A stretch of DNA of 64,000 nucleotides, from positions 55,479-119,478 of the forward strand of contig LNIY01000128.1 in the NCBI GenBank assembly GCA_001449105.1, given 5' to 3'. This document shows, in pieces, positions 1 to 8,665 of the stretch (within the stretch, counting starts at the first letter, position 1; each line of letters opens with the position of its first letter). Origin of the DNA: Caulobacter vibrioides. Lineage in GTDB: Bacteria > Pseudomonadota > Alphaproteobacteria > Caulobacterales > Caulobacteraceae. Below the pieces are notes generated by a model. It searched no databases. It was not told where the DNA came from and was given only the letters and a program-made list of their open reading frames with translations. Both the position numbers and the translations under genes were made by a program.

Positions 1-20
1 TTGCGGGTTTGCTCGCCCAT
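1..20 (-). CDS. 5' end of a leftward gene running out of the window
   Basis: Only the first codons are visible. Read leftward, a strong Shine-Dalgarno sequence (AGAGGAG, 26-35) is followed after a normal gap by ATG and codons for M-G-E-Q-T-R. The roughly 140 bases between it and the VapC stop hold a GC-rich hairpin near 50 and an AT-rich tract near 125-150 that could carry a promoter. The product cannot be named from six residues. Confidence 0.4.
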
Positions 21-160
21 GGGCCTTACTCCTCTTCGTTCCGCGCGCTGCGATGCGCACGGGAGAAAGAACGGACGCAAGACTCGCCGCGTTCCTTCGG
101 CGCAGCTGCCTTAGTTCCTGCTTAGCTTATGTTTTTACGCGCTTTTTTTCGCGCGACACG

Positions 161-553
161 TCAGAGCGCAGAGCGAATGTCGGTATGGGCGAAGTCGTCG
201 CCCTTGAAGAGCAGTGGCGCGTCCAGCGACCTGGCCAAGGCGTAGGAGAAGCTGTCGCCGTAGTTCAGGCGGGCCGGATGCCGGCCCTTGCCGAAACGGC
301 TCAGCGCTTCCGCGGCAAGTCTCCATTGCGCCTGGTCGACGGGAACGACCTTCAGGCGATAGATCTGAACGAAGCGCTCCAGGATCGCGACGGGATCACC
401 CGGCGTCTTCTTACCCAGCATGACGACAACGCACTCGGTAAGCGTCGCTGCCGAAACCCAGGCTCTGCTCGCCGCATCCAGCACGTCGGACAGCTGTTCC
501 CGTTCCGGCTCCCCGGCAATGATCGCGTAGATCGCCGACGAGTCGACGACCAT
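161..553 (-). CDS. vapC: VapC-family PIN-domain ribonuclease toxin
   Basis: This 130-residue protein spans one PIN domain, the usual size for a VapC toxin. The acidic metal-binding residues are at the expected places: D4 in VVDSSAI, E40 in TLTEC, D100 in YGDSF and D119/D120 in KGDDF. VapC toxins are Mg-dependent RNases that cut tRNA or rRNA when not held by the antitoxin. Its ATG overlaps the antitoxin stop (TGATG), so the two are translationally coupled in the order antitoxin-toxin. The RNA target cannot be deduced. Confidence 0.9.
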   Translation of the reverse strand: MVVDSSAIYAIIAGEPEREQLSDVLDAASRAWVSAATLTECVVVMLGKKTPGDPVAILERFVQIYRLKVVPVDQAQWRLAAEALSRFGKGRHPARLNYGDSFSYALARSLDAPLLFKGDDFAHTDIRSAL

Positions 554-813
554 CAGATCGGCTCGCCAAACTCGCCATACATGTCGGCTTCGATCTCCTC
601 GCGGGTCAGATCGTTGCGCGGCATGGCGTCGAGTTCCGCGAAAAAGGCCTGGATCTCCCTTCGGCGTTCATCGGAAATCTCGGGCTCAAGCCCCAGCGCT
701 TTCAGCGTATCGGCGAGCGCATTGTGGATCGCGTCGGTCAAACTGACGCCCGTGGCCTCTGCCACCTGGCGCGCCAAGGCCTCCGTCTCGGCCCGCTTGA
801 TGCTGATGCCCAT
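553..813 (-). CDS. vapB: VapB-family antitoxin (Rv0623-like)
   Basis: The 86-residue protein begins [10 protein letters not shown], the start typical of the VapB antitoxins of the Rv0623/PSK-type family. The N-terminal part (about 1-40) should form the DNA-binding domain. The acidic C-terminus, with a [15 protein letters not shown] segment, would wrap the toxin. I chose the ATG at 813 because upstream in-frame codons run through purL coding sequence on the other strand. Two TTCTAGAA palindromes lie immediately upstream and probably give autoregulation. Confidence 0.88.
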   Translation of the reverse strand: MGISIKRAETEALARQVAEATGVSLTDAIHNALADTLKALGLEPEISDERRREIQAFFAELDAMPRNDLTREEIEADMYGEFGEPI

Positions 814-841
814 TTCTAGAACCACCTTCAGCTTTCTAGAA
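814..841. promoter_or_regulatory. Candidate VapBC operator: two TTCTAGAA palindromes
   Basis: The perfect 8-bp palindrome TTCTAGAA occurs at 814-821 and again at 834-841, with 20 bp (two helical turns) between equivalent positions. The first copy abuts the vapB start codon. VapB/VapBC complexes repress their own promoter through paired palindromes, so this is the likely operator. It also sits in the short gap to divergent purL. The function is inferred from position and symmetry. Confidence 0.65.
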
Positions 842-880
842 TATAGCGGAATCCCCCCAGCCGCGCTAGAAGGCGCGCCC

Positions 881-3088
881 ATGAGCGCACCGACCAACGC
901 CCCCGCGAAATCCATGGCCGATACGGCCGCCGAGTTCGGCCTGAAGCCCGAGGAATACGCGGTCGTCCTCGACCGCCTGGGCCGCGAGCCCAACCTCGTC
1001 GAGCTGGGCGTGTTTTCGGTGATGTGGTCCGAGCACTGCTCGTACAAATCCTCGAAGAACCAGCTGAAGAAGTTCCCGATCAGCGGCCCGCGCGTGATCT
1101 GCGGTCCGGGCGAGAACGCCGGCGTCATCGACATCGACGACGGCGACGCGATCATCTTCAAGATGGAGAGCCACAACCACCCGTCCTACATCGAGCCCTA
1201 CCAGGGCGCGGCGACGGGCGTGGGCGGCATCATGCGCGACGTCTTCACCATGGGCGCGCGCCCCATCGCCCTCTTGAACGCCCTGCGCTTCGGCGAGCCG
1301 GGCCACCCCAAGACCAAGCGCCTGGTGGACGGCGTGGTCGCCGGCATCGCCGGCTACAGCAACTGCGTGGGCGTGCCCACCGTCGCGGGCGAGACCAACT
1401 TCCACAAGGGCTACAACGGCAACATCCTGGTCAACGCCATGTGCGTGGGCCTGGCCAAGTCCGACAGCATCTTCTACTCGGCCGCCCCGGGCGCTGGCCT
1501 GGCGGTCGTCTACTTCGGCTCCAAGACCGGCCGCGACGGCATCCACGGCGCGACCATGTCGTCGGCCGAGTTCTCGGAGGATTCCGAGGAGAAGCGCCCG
1601 ACCGTGCAGGTCGGCGACCCCTTCGCCGAGAAGCTGCTGATCGAGGCCACGCTGGAGCTGATGGCCACCGGCGCCGTCGCCGCCATCCAGGACATGGGCG
1701 CGGCGGGCCTGACCTCGTCGTCGGTCGAGATGGCCGGCAAGGGCGGCGTCGGGATCGAGCTGAACATGGACATGGTCCCGCAGCGCGAGACCGGCATGTC
1801 GGCCTACGAGATGATGCTGTCGGAAAGCCAGGAGCGCATGCTGGCGGTCCTCAAGCCCGGCCGCGAGCAGGACGGCCACGCCATCTTCGAGAAGTGGGGC
1901 CTGGACGCCGCCGTCATCGGCTACACCACCGACACCGGCCGCCTGGTGCTCAAGCACCACGGCGAGACGGTCTGCGACGTGCCGCTGGCCCCGCTGTTCG
2001 ACGACGCGCCGCTGTATGACCGTCCTTGGACCGAGCCCAAGGTCGACGCCCGCCTCGACCCAGGCCAGGTGGCCGCCCCCGAGAACTGGGAAGAGGCCGT
2101 GCTCAAGGTGCTCGGCTGCCCGGACATGGCCTCCAAGCGCTGGCTGTGGGAGCAGTACGACCGTCACGTGATGGCCGACACCCTGGAAGACAGCGCCACC
2201 GGCTGCGACGCCGGCATCGTGCGCATCCACGGCACCGGCAAGGCCGTGGCCGTGACCAGCGACTGCACCCCGCGCTACGTCCAGGCCGACCCGTACGAAG
2301 GCGGCAAGCAGGCCGTCGCCGAGGCCTGGCGCAACCTGACGGCCGCCGGCTCCGTGCCGATCGCCATCACCGACAACCTGAACTTCGGCAGCCCCGAAAA
2401 GCCCGAGACCATGGGCCAGATCGTGCGCGCCACCGACGGCATGGCCGAGGCCTGCCGCGTGCTCGACTTCCCGGTCGTGAGCGGCAATGTCAGCCTCTAC
2501 AACGAGACCAACGGCGTCGCCATTCCGCCGACCCCGACCGTCGGCGCCGTCGGCCTGCTGGCCGACTACGACCTGCGCACGGGCTTCGGCAACGTCGCCG
2601 AGGGCGACACCCTGGTGCTGATCGGCGAGACGCACGGCGAACTGGGCGCGTCGATCTATCTGCGCGAGATCCTGGGCCGCGAGGACGGCGCCCCGCCGCC
2701 GGTCGATCTGGCCGTCGAGCGCAAGAACGGCGACTTCGTGCGCGGCCTGATCGGCTCGGGCCTGTTGGCCGGCGTGCACGACCTGTCGGACGGCGGTCTG
2801 CTGGTCGCCGCGGCCGACATCGCGCTCGCCAGCAAGGTCGGCGTCACCCTGAACGCCACCAGCCACGCCCACGCCCACCCCTACCTGTTCGGTGAGGACC
2901 AGGCCCGCTACCTGGTGGCGACGCCCGATCCGGACGCCCTGCTGGAAGCGGCCAAGGAAGCCGGCGTGCACGCCAACATCGCGGGCGTGGCCGGCGGCGA
3001 GGCCTTCGCCTCGACGGACCTGTTCTCGATCCCGCTGGCCAAGCTGCGCGAGGCGAACGAAGCCTGGCTGCCGGCGTTCATGGGCTGA
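881..3088 (+). CDS. purL: Phosphoribosylformylglycinamidine synthase subunit PurL
   Basis: This is the ATP-dependent synthetase of step four in purine biosynthesis. It turns FGAR into FGAM with ammonia delivered by PurQ, and PurS bridges the complex. The 735-residue length fits the small PurL that needs separate PurS/PurQ. Recognisable stretches are [30 protein letters not shown] and QDMGAAGL (ATP/phosphate-binding half), and GVHDLSDGG near the C-terminus. The start at 881 ([10 protein letters not shown]) has AGAAGGCG just upstream; the open frame extends much further upstream but covers the vapBC genes on the other strand. purS and purQ are not in the window. Confidence 0.97.
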   Translation: MSAPTNAPAKSMADTAAEFGLKPEEYAVVLDRLGREPNLVELGVFSVMWSEHCSYKSSKNQLKKFPISGPRVICGPGENAGVIDIDDGDAIIFKMESHNHPSYIEPYQGAATGVGGIMRDVFTMGARPIALLNALRFGEPGHPKTKRLVDGVVAGIAGYSNCVGVPTVAGETNFHKGYNGNILVNAMCVGLAKSDSIFYSAAPGAGLAVVYFGSKTGRDGIHGATMSSAEFSEDSEEKRPTVQVGDPFAEKLLIEATLELMATGAVAAIQDMGAAGLTSSSVEMAGKGGVGIELNMDMVPQRETGMSAYEMMLSESQERMLAVLKPGREQDGHAIFEKWGLDAAVIGYTTDTGRLVLKHHGETVCDVPLAPLFDDAPLYDRPWTEPKVDARLDPGQVAAPENWEEAVLKVLGCPDMASKRWLWEQYDRHVMADTLEDSATGCDAGIVRIHGTGKAVAVTSDCTPRYVQADPYEGGKQAVAEAWRNLTAAGSVPIAITDNLNFGSPEKPETMGQIVRATDGMAEACRVLDFPVVSGNVSLYNETNGVAIPPTPTVGAVGLLADYDLRTGFGNVAEGDTLVLIGETHGELGASIYLREILGREDGAPPPVDLAVERKNGDFVRGLIGSGLLAGVHDLSDGGLLVAAADIALASKVGVTLNATSHAHAHPYLFGEDQARYLVATPDPDALLEAAKEAGVHANIAGVAGGEAFASTDLFSIPLAKLREANEAWLPAFMG

Positions 3089-3138
3089 TCGCCGGCCTGA
3101 TCGTCGAGATTGGGCGAAAGTACGAAAGAGTGTCCCGG

Positions 3139-3510
3139 ATGCGCCTTCCGCTGATCGCCGCCGCCCTGCTGACCCTGGCCGCCTGCGCCCCGACGGCTCC
3201 GCCCCAGGGGCCGGCCTCGGGGCCGGCGCAAGCCGCCTCGGGCAGCGACACCGCCGAGACCTGCGCCGCCCGCGGCGGCCAGATCGAGACGGTCGGCCGC
3301 CGGGGCCTGCCGACCTGCGTCGTGCCCTACGCCGACGCCGGCAAGGCCTGCACCGATAACGCCCAGTGCCAGGGCGGCTGCATCGTCGAAGGCAACCTCG
3401 AGCCCAACGACGCCCCGGTGACCGGCCAGTGCAAGCGCTCGAACGTGCAGTTCGGCTGCTACGCCAAGGTGGTGAACGGCAAGGCGTCGGGCGCGATCTG
3501 CGTCGACTGA
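3139..3510 (+). CDS. Small cysteine-rich lipoprotein, function unknown
   Basis: The 123-residue product starts with a lipoprotein signal (MRLPLIAAALLTLAAC), so it should be exported and lipid-anchored at Cys16. The mature part has a Pro/Ala/Gly-rich linker (about 17-40) and then a compact domain with seven more cysteines (ETC, PTC, KAC, AQC, GGC, GQC, FGC) before a final ICVD, suggesting disulphides in the periplasm. AAAGAG upstream favours the ATG at 3139 over the GTG at 3130. It follows purL by about 50 bases. No known family was recognised. Confidence 0.75.
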   Translation: MRLPLIAAALLTLAACAPTAPPQGPASGPAQAASGSDTAETCAARGGQIETVGRRGLPTCVVPYADAGKACTDNAQCQGGCIVEGNLEPNDAPVTGQCKRSNVQFGCYAKVVNGKASGAICVD

Positions 3511-3523
3511 CGCGCCCTCCCCG

Positions 3524-4186
3524 CTAGATCGCTTCGTAGCTTACCGAAAAGCCGCCGTCGGCCGCCTGGACGACGGTGGCCTTGGCGCGCTCGCGGCCCG
3601 TGAAGTCGATGACCGCGCCGGCCCTGGCCGAAAGGTCCAGCACCTTGCCGCGCACGAAGCGTCCCTCGACCAGGTGGAACACCGGCCGCGGCCGGATCTG
3701 GTAGGTGACGTGCGGCCGGGCGTCGAACACCGCCGCCGGCACGGCCTCGTTGCTGTCGATCTGCTTGGTCATGCCCAGCACCACCCCGTCGCCTTCCGGA
3801 AAGTCGGCCTTGGTGTCGATCGCGAAGTGACCAGGCTCGGCGGCGCCGGCGGTCAGCTTATCGGCGAAGCCACGGCTTGGCCCCTCGTGATCCATGTGGG
3901 TGATCGTGACGAGGTCGCGGGCCAGCGGGTTCACCGGGGCCGTGAACGCCGCCTTGATCACCCGATCGACCTCCACCTTGGCCGGAAAGGCGAACAGGGC
4001 CTGCACCGCCTCGCTGAAGGTGGTGGTGCGCGGCGCGTTCGGCTCGACATAGTCGAAGGGCGCGCAGACCGCGGGCCAAACCGCCACCGGCGCGCCGTCC
4101 AGGGTGACGTCCGGCGGCGCGGGCAGCAGCGCGTAGCTGCGGGCCCTGGCGCCGCCGTTCACGATCTCGATCGTCCAGACCGCCAT
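3524..4186 (-). CDS. Beta-rich protein of unknown function, paralogue of the next gene
   Basis: The 220-residue protein has no signal peptide or membrane segment and starts M-A-V-W-T-I-E-I-V-N. It clearly resembles the 4203-4862 product: the same N-terminal MA(V/I)WTIE(I/V)VN, a central TTTFSEAV/STFSESI segment, and a C-terminal pattern FHL-x2-G-x3-RG followed by IDF and A-D-G-x-F-x-V-(S/T)-Y. These alternating hydrophobic patterns suggest a beta-sandwich. The upstream paralogue ends 16 bases before this start, so the two form an operon and probably arose by tandem duplication. Function unknown. Confidence 0.8.
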   Translation of the reverse strand: MAVWTIEIVNGGARARSYALLPAPPDVTLDGAPVAVWPAVCAPFDYVEPNAPRTTTFSEAVQALFAFPAKVEVDRVIKAAFTAPVNPLARDLVTITHMDHEGPSRGFADKLTAGAAEPGHFAIDTKADFPEGDGVVLGMTKQIDSNEAVPAAVFDARPHVTYQIRPRPVFHLVEGRFVRGKVLDLSARAGAVIDFTGRERAKATVVQAADGGFSVSYEAI

Positions 4187-4202
4187 GCTCGCCTCCGTCC
4201 GA

Positions 4203-4862
4203 TCAGTTGGGGTCGTAGGTGACGGCGAAGGTCCCGTCGGCCCTGGCCACGATCGTCGCCGTCAGCTTGTCCTGGTCGAAGTCGATGGCGATAAGCGACG
4301 GCGGATGCAGCGCCAGCGCTTCACCACGCAAGGGACTCCCCTGCGCCAGATGGAAGCGGTGCGACGGCTCGATAACGAACACGCCGCCGGGCTTGGGCAG
4401 GAAACCGGCGATCGGGAACGGCAGGTCGCTGTCGCCGTACTTGCCCAGCCCGATCGTGGAGGGCGGCGGGAACGCATTGCGGGACAGCGGATCGGGCGTA
4501 TGCAGCGAGACCGTGCCGTACTCCGACTGGTCATGCTCGACGGGTCCGAAGACGCCGCTGTTGAAGTCGTTGAGCAGGCTGACGCTGTCGCGCGCCCGGG
4601 CGTCGACCGGCACGTTCGCGCTTTCCACCAGCACCACGCCCGGCTCGGGCTTCGCGCCGCTCAGGTCTACGTAGATGGCGATGCTCTCGCTGAAGGTAGA
4701 ACGCCGGCGATCGCCGGGCTGGACACCCGGATAGGTGATCCAGGCGCAGGGATGAACGGCGACCGCCTGTCCGGAGAACCGCACCTTGGGCGGTTCGCTG
4801 TAGACGAAGAAGTCCTTGGCCGCCCCGGTCTCGTTGACCACCTCGATCGTCCAGATCGCCAT
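4203..4862 (-). CDS. Beta-rich protein of unknown function, first gene of a paralogous pair
   Basis: The 219-residue product starts MAIWTIEVVN and matches the 3524-4186 protein along its length. I place the start at 4862, where the two paralogues align at their N-termini; an in-frame ATG at 4937 would add 25 residues with no counterpart in the paralogue. No export signal is visible. A more distant relative appears to be encoded at 13194-13961, on the other side of the efflux genes. It is divergent from the response-regulator gene at 5173, with a 310-base gap between them. Confidence 0.8.
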   Translation of the reverse strand: MAIWTIEVVNETGAAKDFFVYSEPPKVRFSGQAVAVHPCAWITYPGVQPGDRRRSTFSESIAIYVDLSGAKPEPGVVLVESANVPVDARARDSVSLLNDFNSGVFGPVEHDQSEYGTVSLHTPDPLSRNAFPPPSTIGLGKYGDSDLPFPIAGFLPKPGGVFVIEPSHRFHLAQGSPLRGEALALHPPSLIAIDFDQDKLTATIVARADGTFAVTYDPN

Positions 4863-4984
4863 CGCTCGCCCCTCGTGCATGGCGCGCGCCGCGCCGAAAT
4901 CGCGCGCAACCTGGACATGAATCGGCAAGCTCCGCAATTATCGATGGCGCGGATCGTGACGCCTTCGGGCTTCCGGTCAGAATT

Positions 4985-5010
4985 GTCATGCTGGCGTCAG
5001 CCTGCTGACC
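4985..5010 (+). promoter_or_regulatory. Candidate response-regulator operator upstream of the efflux two-component genes
   Basis: GTCATGCTGGCGTCAG (4985-5000) contains GTCAT and GTCAG half-sites 11 bp apart, followed by CCTGCTGACC. The same 26-bp block, with 22 identities and the same orientation relative to its gene, lies upstream of the RND gene (13081-13106, opposite strand). Direct repeats about 11 bp apart are what OmpR-family regulators usually bind. A third GTCAG occurs at 4976-4980. A weak -35/-10 pair (CTGACC, 5005; CTAGTCT, 5026) follows. The rest of the 4863-5172 gap is a GC-rich leader with no other signal I can see. Confidence 0.6.
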
Positions 5011-5172
5011 GGAGCGCTCTGGCACCTAGTCTGCAGTCCTCGCCCGGTCGCTACCGAGCCCCCTTCCCGCCCCAGCCGTGGCGGCCGGCGCGAGGACGCT
5101 GTATCAAAGCTGTTCCTGAGGAGGCCGCGCGCCTCCCCCGCCAGAACATCGCGCCGCTGGGCCGCCGCCATC

Positions 5173-5856
5173 ATGAAGATCCTGATCGTCGAGGACGAAC
5201 CCAAGACCGTCGCCTATCTGCGCAAGGGGCTGACGGAGCAGGGCTACTCCGTCGATTTCGTCGGCGACGGCGAGGACGGCCTGCACCTGGCCCAGACCCT
5301 CGACTACGACGCCATCGTGCTGGACGGCATGCTGCCCGGCCTGGACGGCGTGGCCATGCTGGAACGCCTGCGCCAGACCCGCCAGACGCCGGTGATCATG
5401 CTGACCGCTCGCGACAGCGTCGACGACCGCCTGCGCGGCCTGGGGGCCGGGGCCGACGACTACCTGGTCAAGCCGTTCTCGTTCCTGGAGCTGCTGGCGC
5501 GGCTGCAGGCCATCACCCGGCGCGGCCGGGGCGAGGCCACCACCATCACCGTCGGCGACCTGCACCTGGACCTTCTGGCCCGCCGCGCCACCCGCGCCGG
5601 ACGGCGGCTGAACCTGACGGCCAAGGAGTTCGCCCTGCTGGCCGTTCTGGGCCGGCGCCAGTCGCAGATCGTCTCCAAGACGATCATCACCGAGCTGGTC
5701 TGGGACATCAATTTCGACACCAACACCAACGTGGTCGAGGTGGCCATCAAGCGCCTGCGGGCCAAGATCGACGGCATGTTCGAGACCAAGCTGCTGCACA
5801 CGGTGCGCGGCATGGGCTACGTGCTCGAACACCGTCCCGACGGAGGCCTCGAATGA
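5173..5856 (+). CDS. OmpR-family response regulator for the adjacent efflux operon
   Basis: The 227-residue protein has a receiver domain (about 1-115) with acidic pocket E7/D8, phospho-acceptor D51 (IVLDGMLPG) and Lys in LVKPFSF, then an OmpR/PhoB winged-helix domain (about 125-220) ending in HTVRGMGYVLE. The sequence is closest in style to the CusR/heavy-metal and drug-efflux regulators. Its last codons overlap the kinase start (ATGA). It probably binds the direct repeats at 4985-5010 and 13081-13106, controlling itself and the RND operon; this is inferred from the shared site. Confidence 0.93.
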   Translation: MKILIVEDEPKTVAYLRKGLTEQGYSVDFVGDGEDGLHLAQTLDYDAIVLDGMLPGLDGVAMLERLRQTRQTPVIMLTARDSVDDRLRGLGAGADDYLVKPFSFLELLARLQAITRRGRGEATTITVGDLHLDLLARRATRAGRRLNLTAKEFALLAVLGRRQSQIVSKTIITELVWDINFDTNTNVVEVAIKRLRAKIDGMFETKLLHTVRGMGYVLEHRPDGGLE

Positions 5857-7283
5857 CCCCCGCCTCCATCGCCCCTAAGGCCATGGGACCTCAGTCGATA
5901 GCCGGGCGCCTGGCCCTGATGTTCGCCGTCGCCACCACCCTGGTGTCGGTGCTGGCGGGCGTGGCGATCTTCGGTTTCCAGAGCCTGGAGCTGCGCCGCC
6001 ACCAGGCCGAGGAGCTGAACGCCCGGATGGAGATCATCGACGCGATGATCCGCCACGCCGGCGATCCCAAGCGCTGGCCGATGCTGGGCGACAAGCTGGA
6101 GTCGTTCACCCCGGCCAACGGCAGCGTCCGCTATCGGGTCGACTGTCCCGACGCCCGCTTCCGCTTCGCGCCCGACGACGCCCTGGCCCGGGCGCGCGAC
6201 GGCATCGACCTGATCCACTTCGACGGCAAGCGCTACATGACGCTGACCCGCAGGGTGCCGCCGTATCTGGAGCGGCCCGAGGTGCGGCTGGTGATCGCCG
6301 CCGACACCGCCCCGTTCGACGCCTCGCGGCGGGTGCTGGGGATCGGGGTGCTGGCCGTGTCGCTGGTGACCATCGCCCTGGTCAGCCTGCTGGGCTGGTG
6401 GATCGCTCGCAAGGGCCTGGCGCCGGTCGACCGGCTGTCGCAGCGCGCCCGGGCGCTGAACCCCAACGACCTCAGCCTGCGGATGCCGCTCGACGACCTG
6501 CCGACCGAGCTGGTGGGCCTGATGACCGCCTTCAACGGCGCGCTCGACCGCCTGCAGGACGCCTATGAGCGCCTGGCCTCGTTCAACGCCGACGTGGCTC
6601 ACGAACTGCGCACGCCGCTGGGCAACCTGATCGGCCAGACCCAGGTCGCCCTCTCGCGTCCGCGCGAGGCCGGCGAGCTGGAGGAGGTGCTGCACTCGAA
6701 CCTCGAGGAACTGGACCGCCTGCGCTGCATCATCAACGACATGCTGTTCATGGCCCGCGCCGACCAGGGCGCGCTCGCGGCCAACCTCGAGCCGGTGTCG
6801 CTGGCCGGCCTGACCCACAAGACCGCCGACTTCCTGGACGTGCTGTTCGAGGACGCCGGCGTGAGCCTGGAAGTGGTCGGCGACGGCATGGTGGCGGCCG
6901 ACGCCTCGCTGCTGGGCCGGGCGGTGACCAACCTGCTCGACAACGCCATCCGCCACGGCGTGGACTGCAAGACCGTGCGCGTGACCATCGAACCGCAGGA
7001 CGGCAAGGTCTGCCTGGGCGTGCGCAACCGCGGCGGCCCGATCCCCGAGGCGCACCTGGCCCGGCTGTTCGACCGCTTCTACCGCCTCGACCGCGCCCGA
7101 GAGCACAGTCACGACGTCCACGGCCTGGGCCTGGCCGTGGTCAAGGCCATCGTCACCATGCACGGCGGATCCGTCTTCGCCCGCTGCGAGGACGGCGAGG
7201 TGCTGATCGGCTTCGTCCTGCCGGGCGAGGCTCCGGTCGAACGCGAGCCGCATGCGCGGGCGGTCGAGGCCTTGGAAGCCTAG
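5853..7283 (+). CDS. Membrane sensor histidine kinase (CusS/efflux type)
   Basis: The 476-residue kinase has an N-terminal transmembrane helix (about 20-42), a small periplasmic sensor domain, a second helix (about 162-183), a HAMP segment and the H-box ADVAHELRTPLGN with phospho-acceptor His250. The N-box (NLLDNAIRHG) and G-box (VHGLGLAVVKAI) of the ATPase follow. The ATG overlaps the regulator's TGA. It ends on a TAG that overlaps the stop of the convergent outer-membrane factor gene (CTAG, 7280-7283). The signal is unknown; by context it would be a toxic compound exported by the adjacent pump. Confidence 0.93.
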   Translation: MTPASIAPKAMGPQSIAGRLALMFAVATTLVSVLAGVAIFGFQSLELRRHQAEELNARMEIIDAMIRHAGDPKRWPMLGDKLESFTPANGSVRYRVDCPDARFRFAPDDALARARDGIDLIHFDGKRYMTLTRRVPPYLERPEVRLVIAADTAPFDASRRVLGIGVLAVSLVTIALVSLLGWWIARKGLAPVDRLSQRARALNPNDLSLRMPLDDLPTELVGLMTAFNGALDRLQDAYERLASFNADVAHELRTPLGNLIGQTQVALSRPREAGELEEVLHSNLEELDRLRCIINDMLFMARADQGALAANLEPVSLAGLTHKTADFLDVLFEDAGVSLEVVGDGMVAADASLLGRAVTNLLDNAIRHGVDCKTVRVTIEPQDGKVCLGVRNRGGPIPEAHLARLFDRFYRLDRAREHSHDVHGLGLAVVKAIVTMHGGSVFARCEDGEVLIGFVLPGEAPVEREPHARAVEALEA

Positions 7284-8665
7284 GCCTCCTCCCTGCCCCG
7301 CCAGCCGCCGCCGAGCGCGCGGATCAGGTCGACGCTGGCCGCCAGGCGACGGGTGCGCAAGTCCAGGGCCGAGCGGCGGGCGTCGAGTTCGGCGGTCTGG
7401 GCGGTGACCACGTCGAGATAGCTGGCCGCGCCTTCACGATATCTCGTCGTGGCCAGGGCGGCGGTGCGGACGGCGGCGTCGACGGCCTCGTCCTGCCGGG
7501 CCTGGGCGGCGGCCAGCCGGTTGGCCAGGGCCATCTGGTCCTCGACCTCGCGGAAGGCGTCCAGCACGGTCTGGCGATAGCCGGCGGCGGCCTCGTCGAA
7601 CACCGCACGGCTGCGGGCGACCTCGGCCTTGCGGGCGCCGCCGTCGAGCAGCGGCAGGGCCGCGGCGGCCGGCCCCAGGGCCCAGACGCGGTTGGCCGTG
7701 GTCAGCAGCTCGCCGCCGGTCGACTGCCAGCCGCCGCTGGCGGCCAGGGTCACGGTCGGGAACCAGGCGGCGCGGGCGACGCCGATGCGGGCGTTGGCGG
7801 CGGCCACCCGACGCTCGGCCGCGGCGATGTCGGGCCGGCGCTGCAGCACCGCCGAAGGCGTGCTCACCGGCGTGCGCGGCGCGTCCGAAAGCCCCTGAAC
7901 GGCGGCCAGCGAGAAGCTGGAGGCCGGCTCGCCGACCAGCACCGCCAGGGCGTGCTCCAGGAGGGCGCGGTCGGCCTGGGCCTGTTCCTGCTGGGCCAGG
8001 GCGGCCGCCAGCTGGGTTTCGGCCCGGCCGGTGTCGAGCGCGCTGGAGGCCCCGCCCGCCTGGCGGCGGCGCGTCAGGTCCAGCGCCTGGCGGTAGGCGT
8101 CGGCGGTCGAGGACAGCACGGCGATCTGGGCGTCGGCGCCGCGCAGCTGGAAATAGGCGTCGGCGAGCTGGGCCTGCAGGCTGAGGCGCACGGCGGCAAG
8201 GTCGGCGGCGCTGGCCTGCGCATCGGCGCGCCCGGCGGCGACCTGGTTGCGCACCCGGCCCCACAGGTCGAGCTCGTAGGCGGCCGAGGCGCTCAGCCCA
8301 ACCGGGTCGGTGCGCCCCGTCGAGATCGTCCGCTGGCTGGCGGCGCCGGCGTCGATCCCGACCGACGGATAGCGGTCGGCGCGCGCCTGTCGGGCCAGGG
8401 CGCGGGCCTGGTCGTAGCGCGCCAGGGCCTGGGCCAGGCTGGCGTTGCCGGCCGACAGGCGCTGCTCCAGGCCGTCCAGCGTCGGATCGGCGAACACCGC
8501 CCACCAGTCGCCGGACTGGGCCGTTTCGGCGGCGGCGGGGGTCCAGGGGCCGGTGTCGCGGAAGGCGGCCGGCGCGGTCACCACCGGCGGCGTGTAGGTC
8601 GGCGCGGCGCTGCAGGCCGACAGGCCCAGCAGCGCCAATGGCAGAAGGGCCTCAGGCGCGCGCAC
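7280..8665 (-). CDS. Outer-membrane efflux lipoprotein, NodT/OprM family
   Basis: The 461-residue protein has a lipoprotein signal (LLPLALLGLSAC) and the two internally repeated outer-membrane efflux domains of the TolC-like channel family. Alternating Ala/Gln/Arg-rich helices such as SLAQALARYDQARALARQA and VQRRPDIAAAERRVAAANA are typical of NodT. It is the third gene of the RND-MFP-OMF operon and overlaps the adaptor gene by 14 bases. It should form the outer-membrane exit duct of the pump. Confidence 0.93.
   Translation of the reverse strand: MRAPEALLPLALLGLSACSAAPTYTPPVVTAPAAFRDTGPWTPAAAETAQSGDWWAVFADPTLDGLEQRLSAGNASLAQALARYDQARALARQARADRYPSVGIDAGAASQRTISTGRTDPVGLSASAAYELDLWGRVRNQVAAGRADAQASAADLAAVRLSLQAQLADAYFQLRGADAQIAVLSSTADAYRQALDLTRRRQAGGASSALDTGRAETQLAAALAQQEQAQADRALLEHALAVLVGEPASSFSLAAVQGLSDAPRTPVSTPSAVLQRRPDIAAAERRVAAANARIGVARAAWFPTVTLAASGGWQSTGGELLTTANRVWALGPAAAALPLLDGGARKAEVARSRAVFDEAAAGYRQTVLDAFREVEDQMALANRLAAAQARQDEAVDAAVRTAALATTRYREGAASYLDVVTAQTAELDARRSALDLRTRRLAASVDLIRALGGGWRGREEA

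Noticed and set aside
1..114. A plus-strand reading frame ending at 112-114 (…RRVPSAQLP)
   Set aside because: No family match, atypical codons and no upstream context. The opposite strand has a good ribosome-binding site and start at 20.
53..880. An N-terminal extension of purL starting near base 53
   Set aside because: The extension covers the VapBC genes on the other strand, has no PurL homology and lacks a ribosome-binding site. The start at 881 gives the usual PurL length.
866..2971. A 701-codon minus-strand frame within purL
   Set aside because: Low-complexity antisense shadow of the purL coding sequence.
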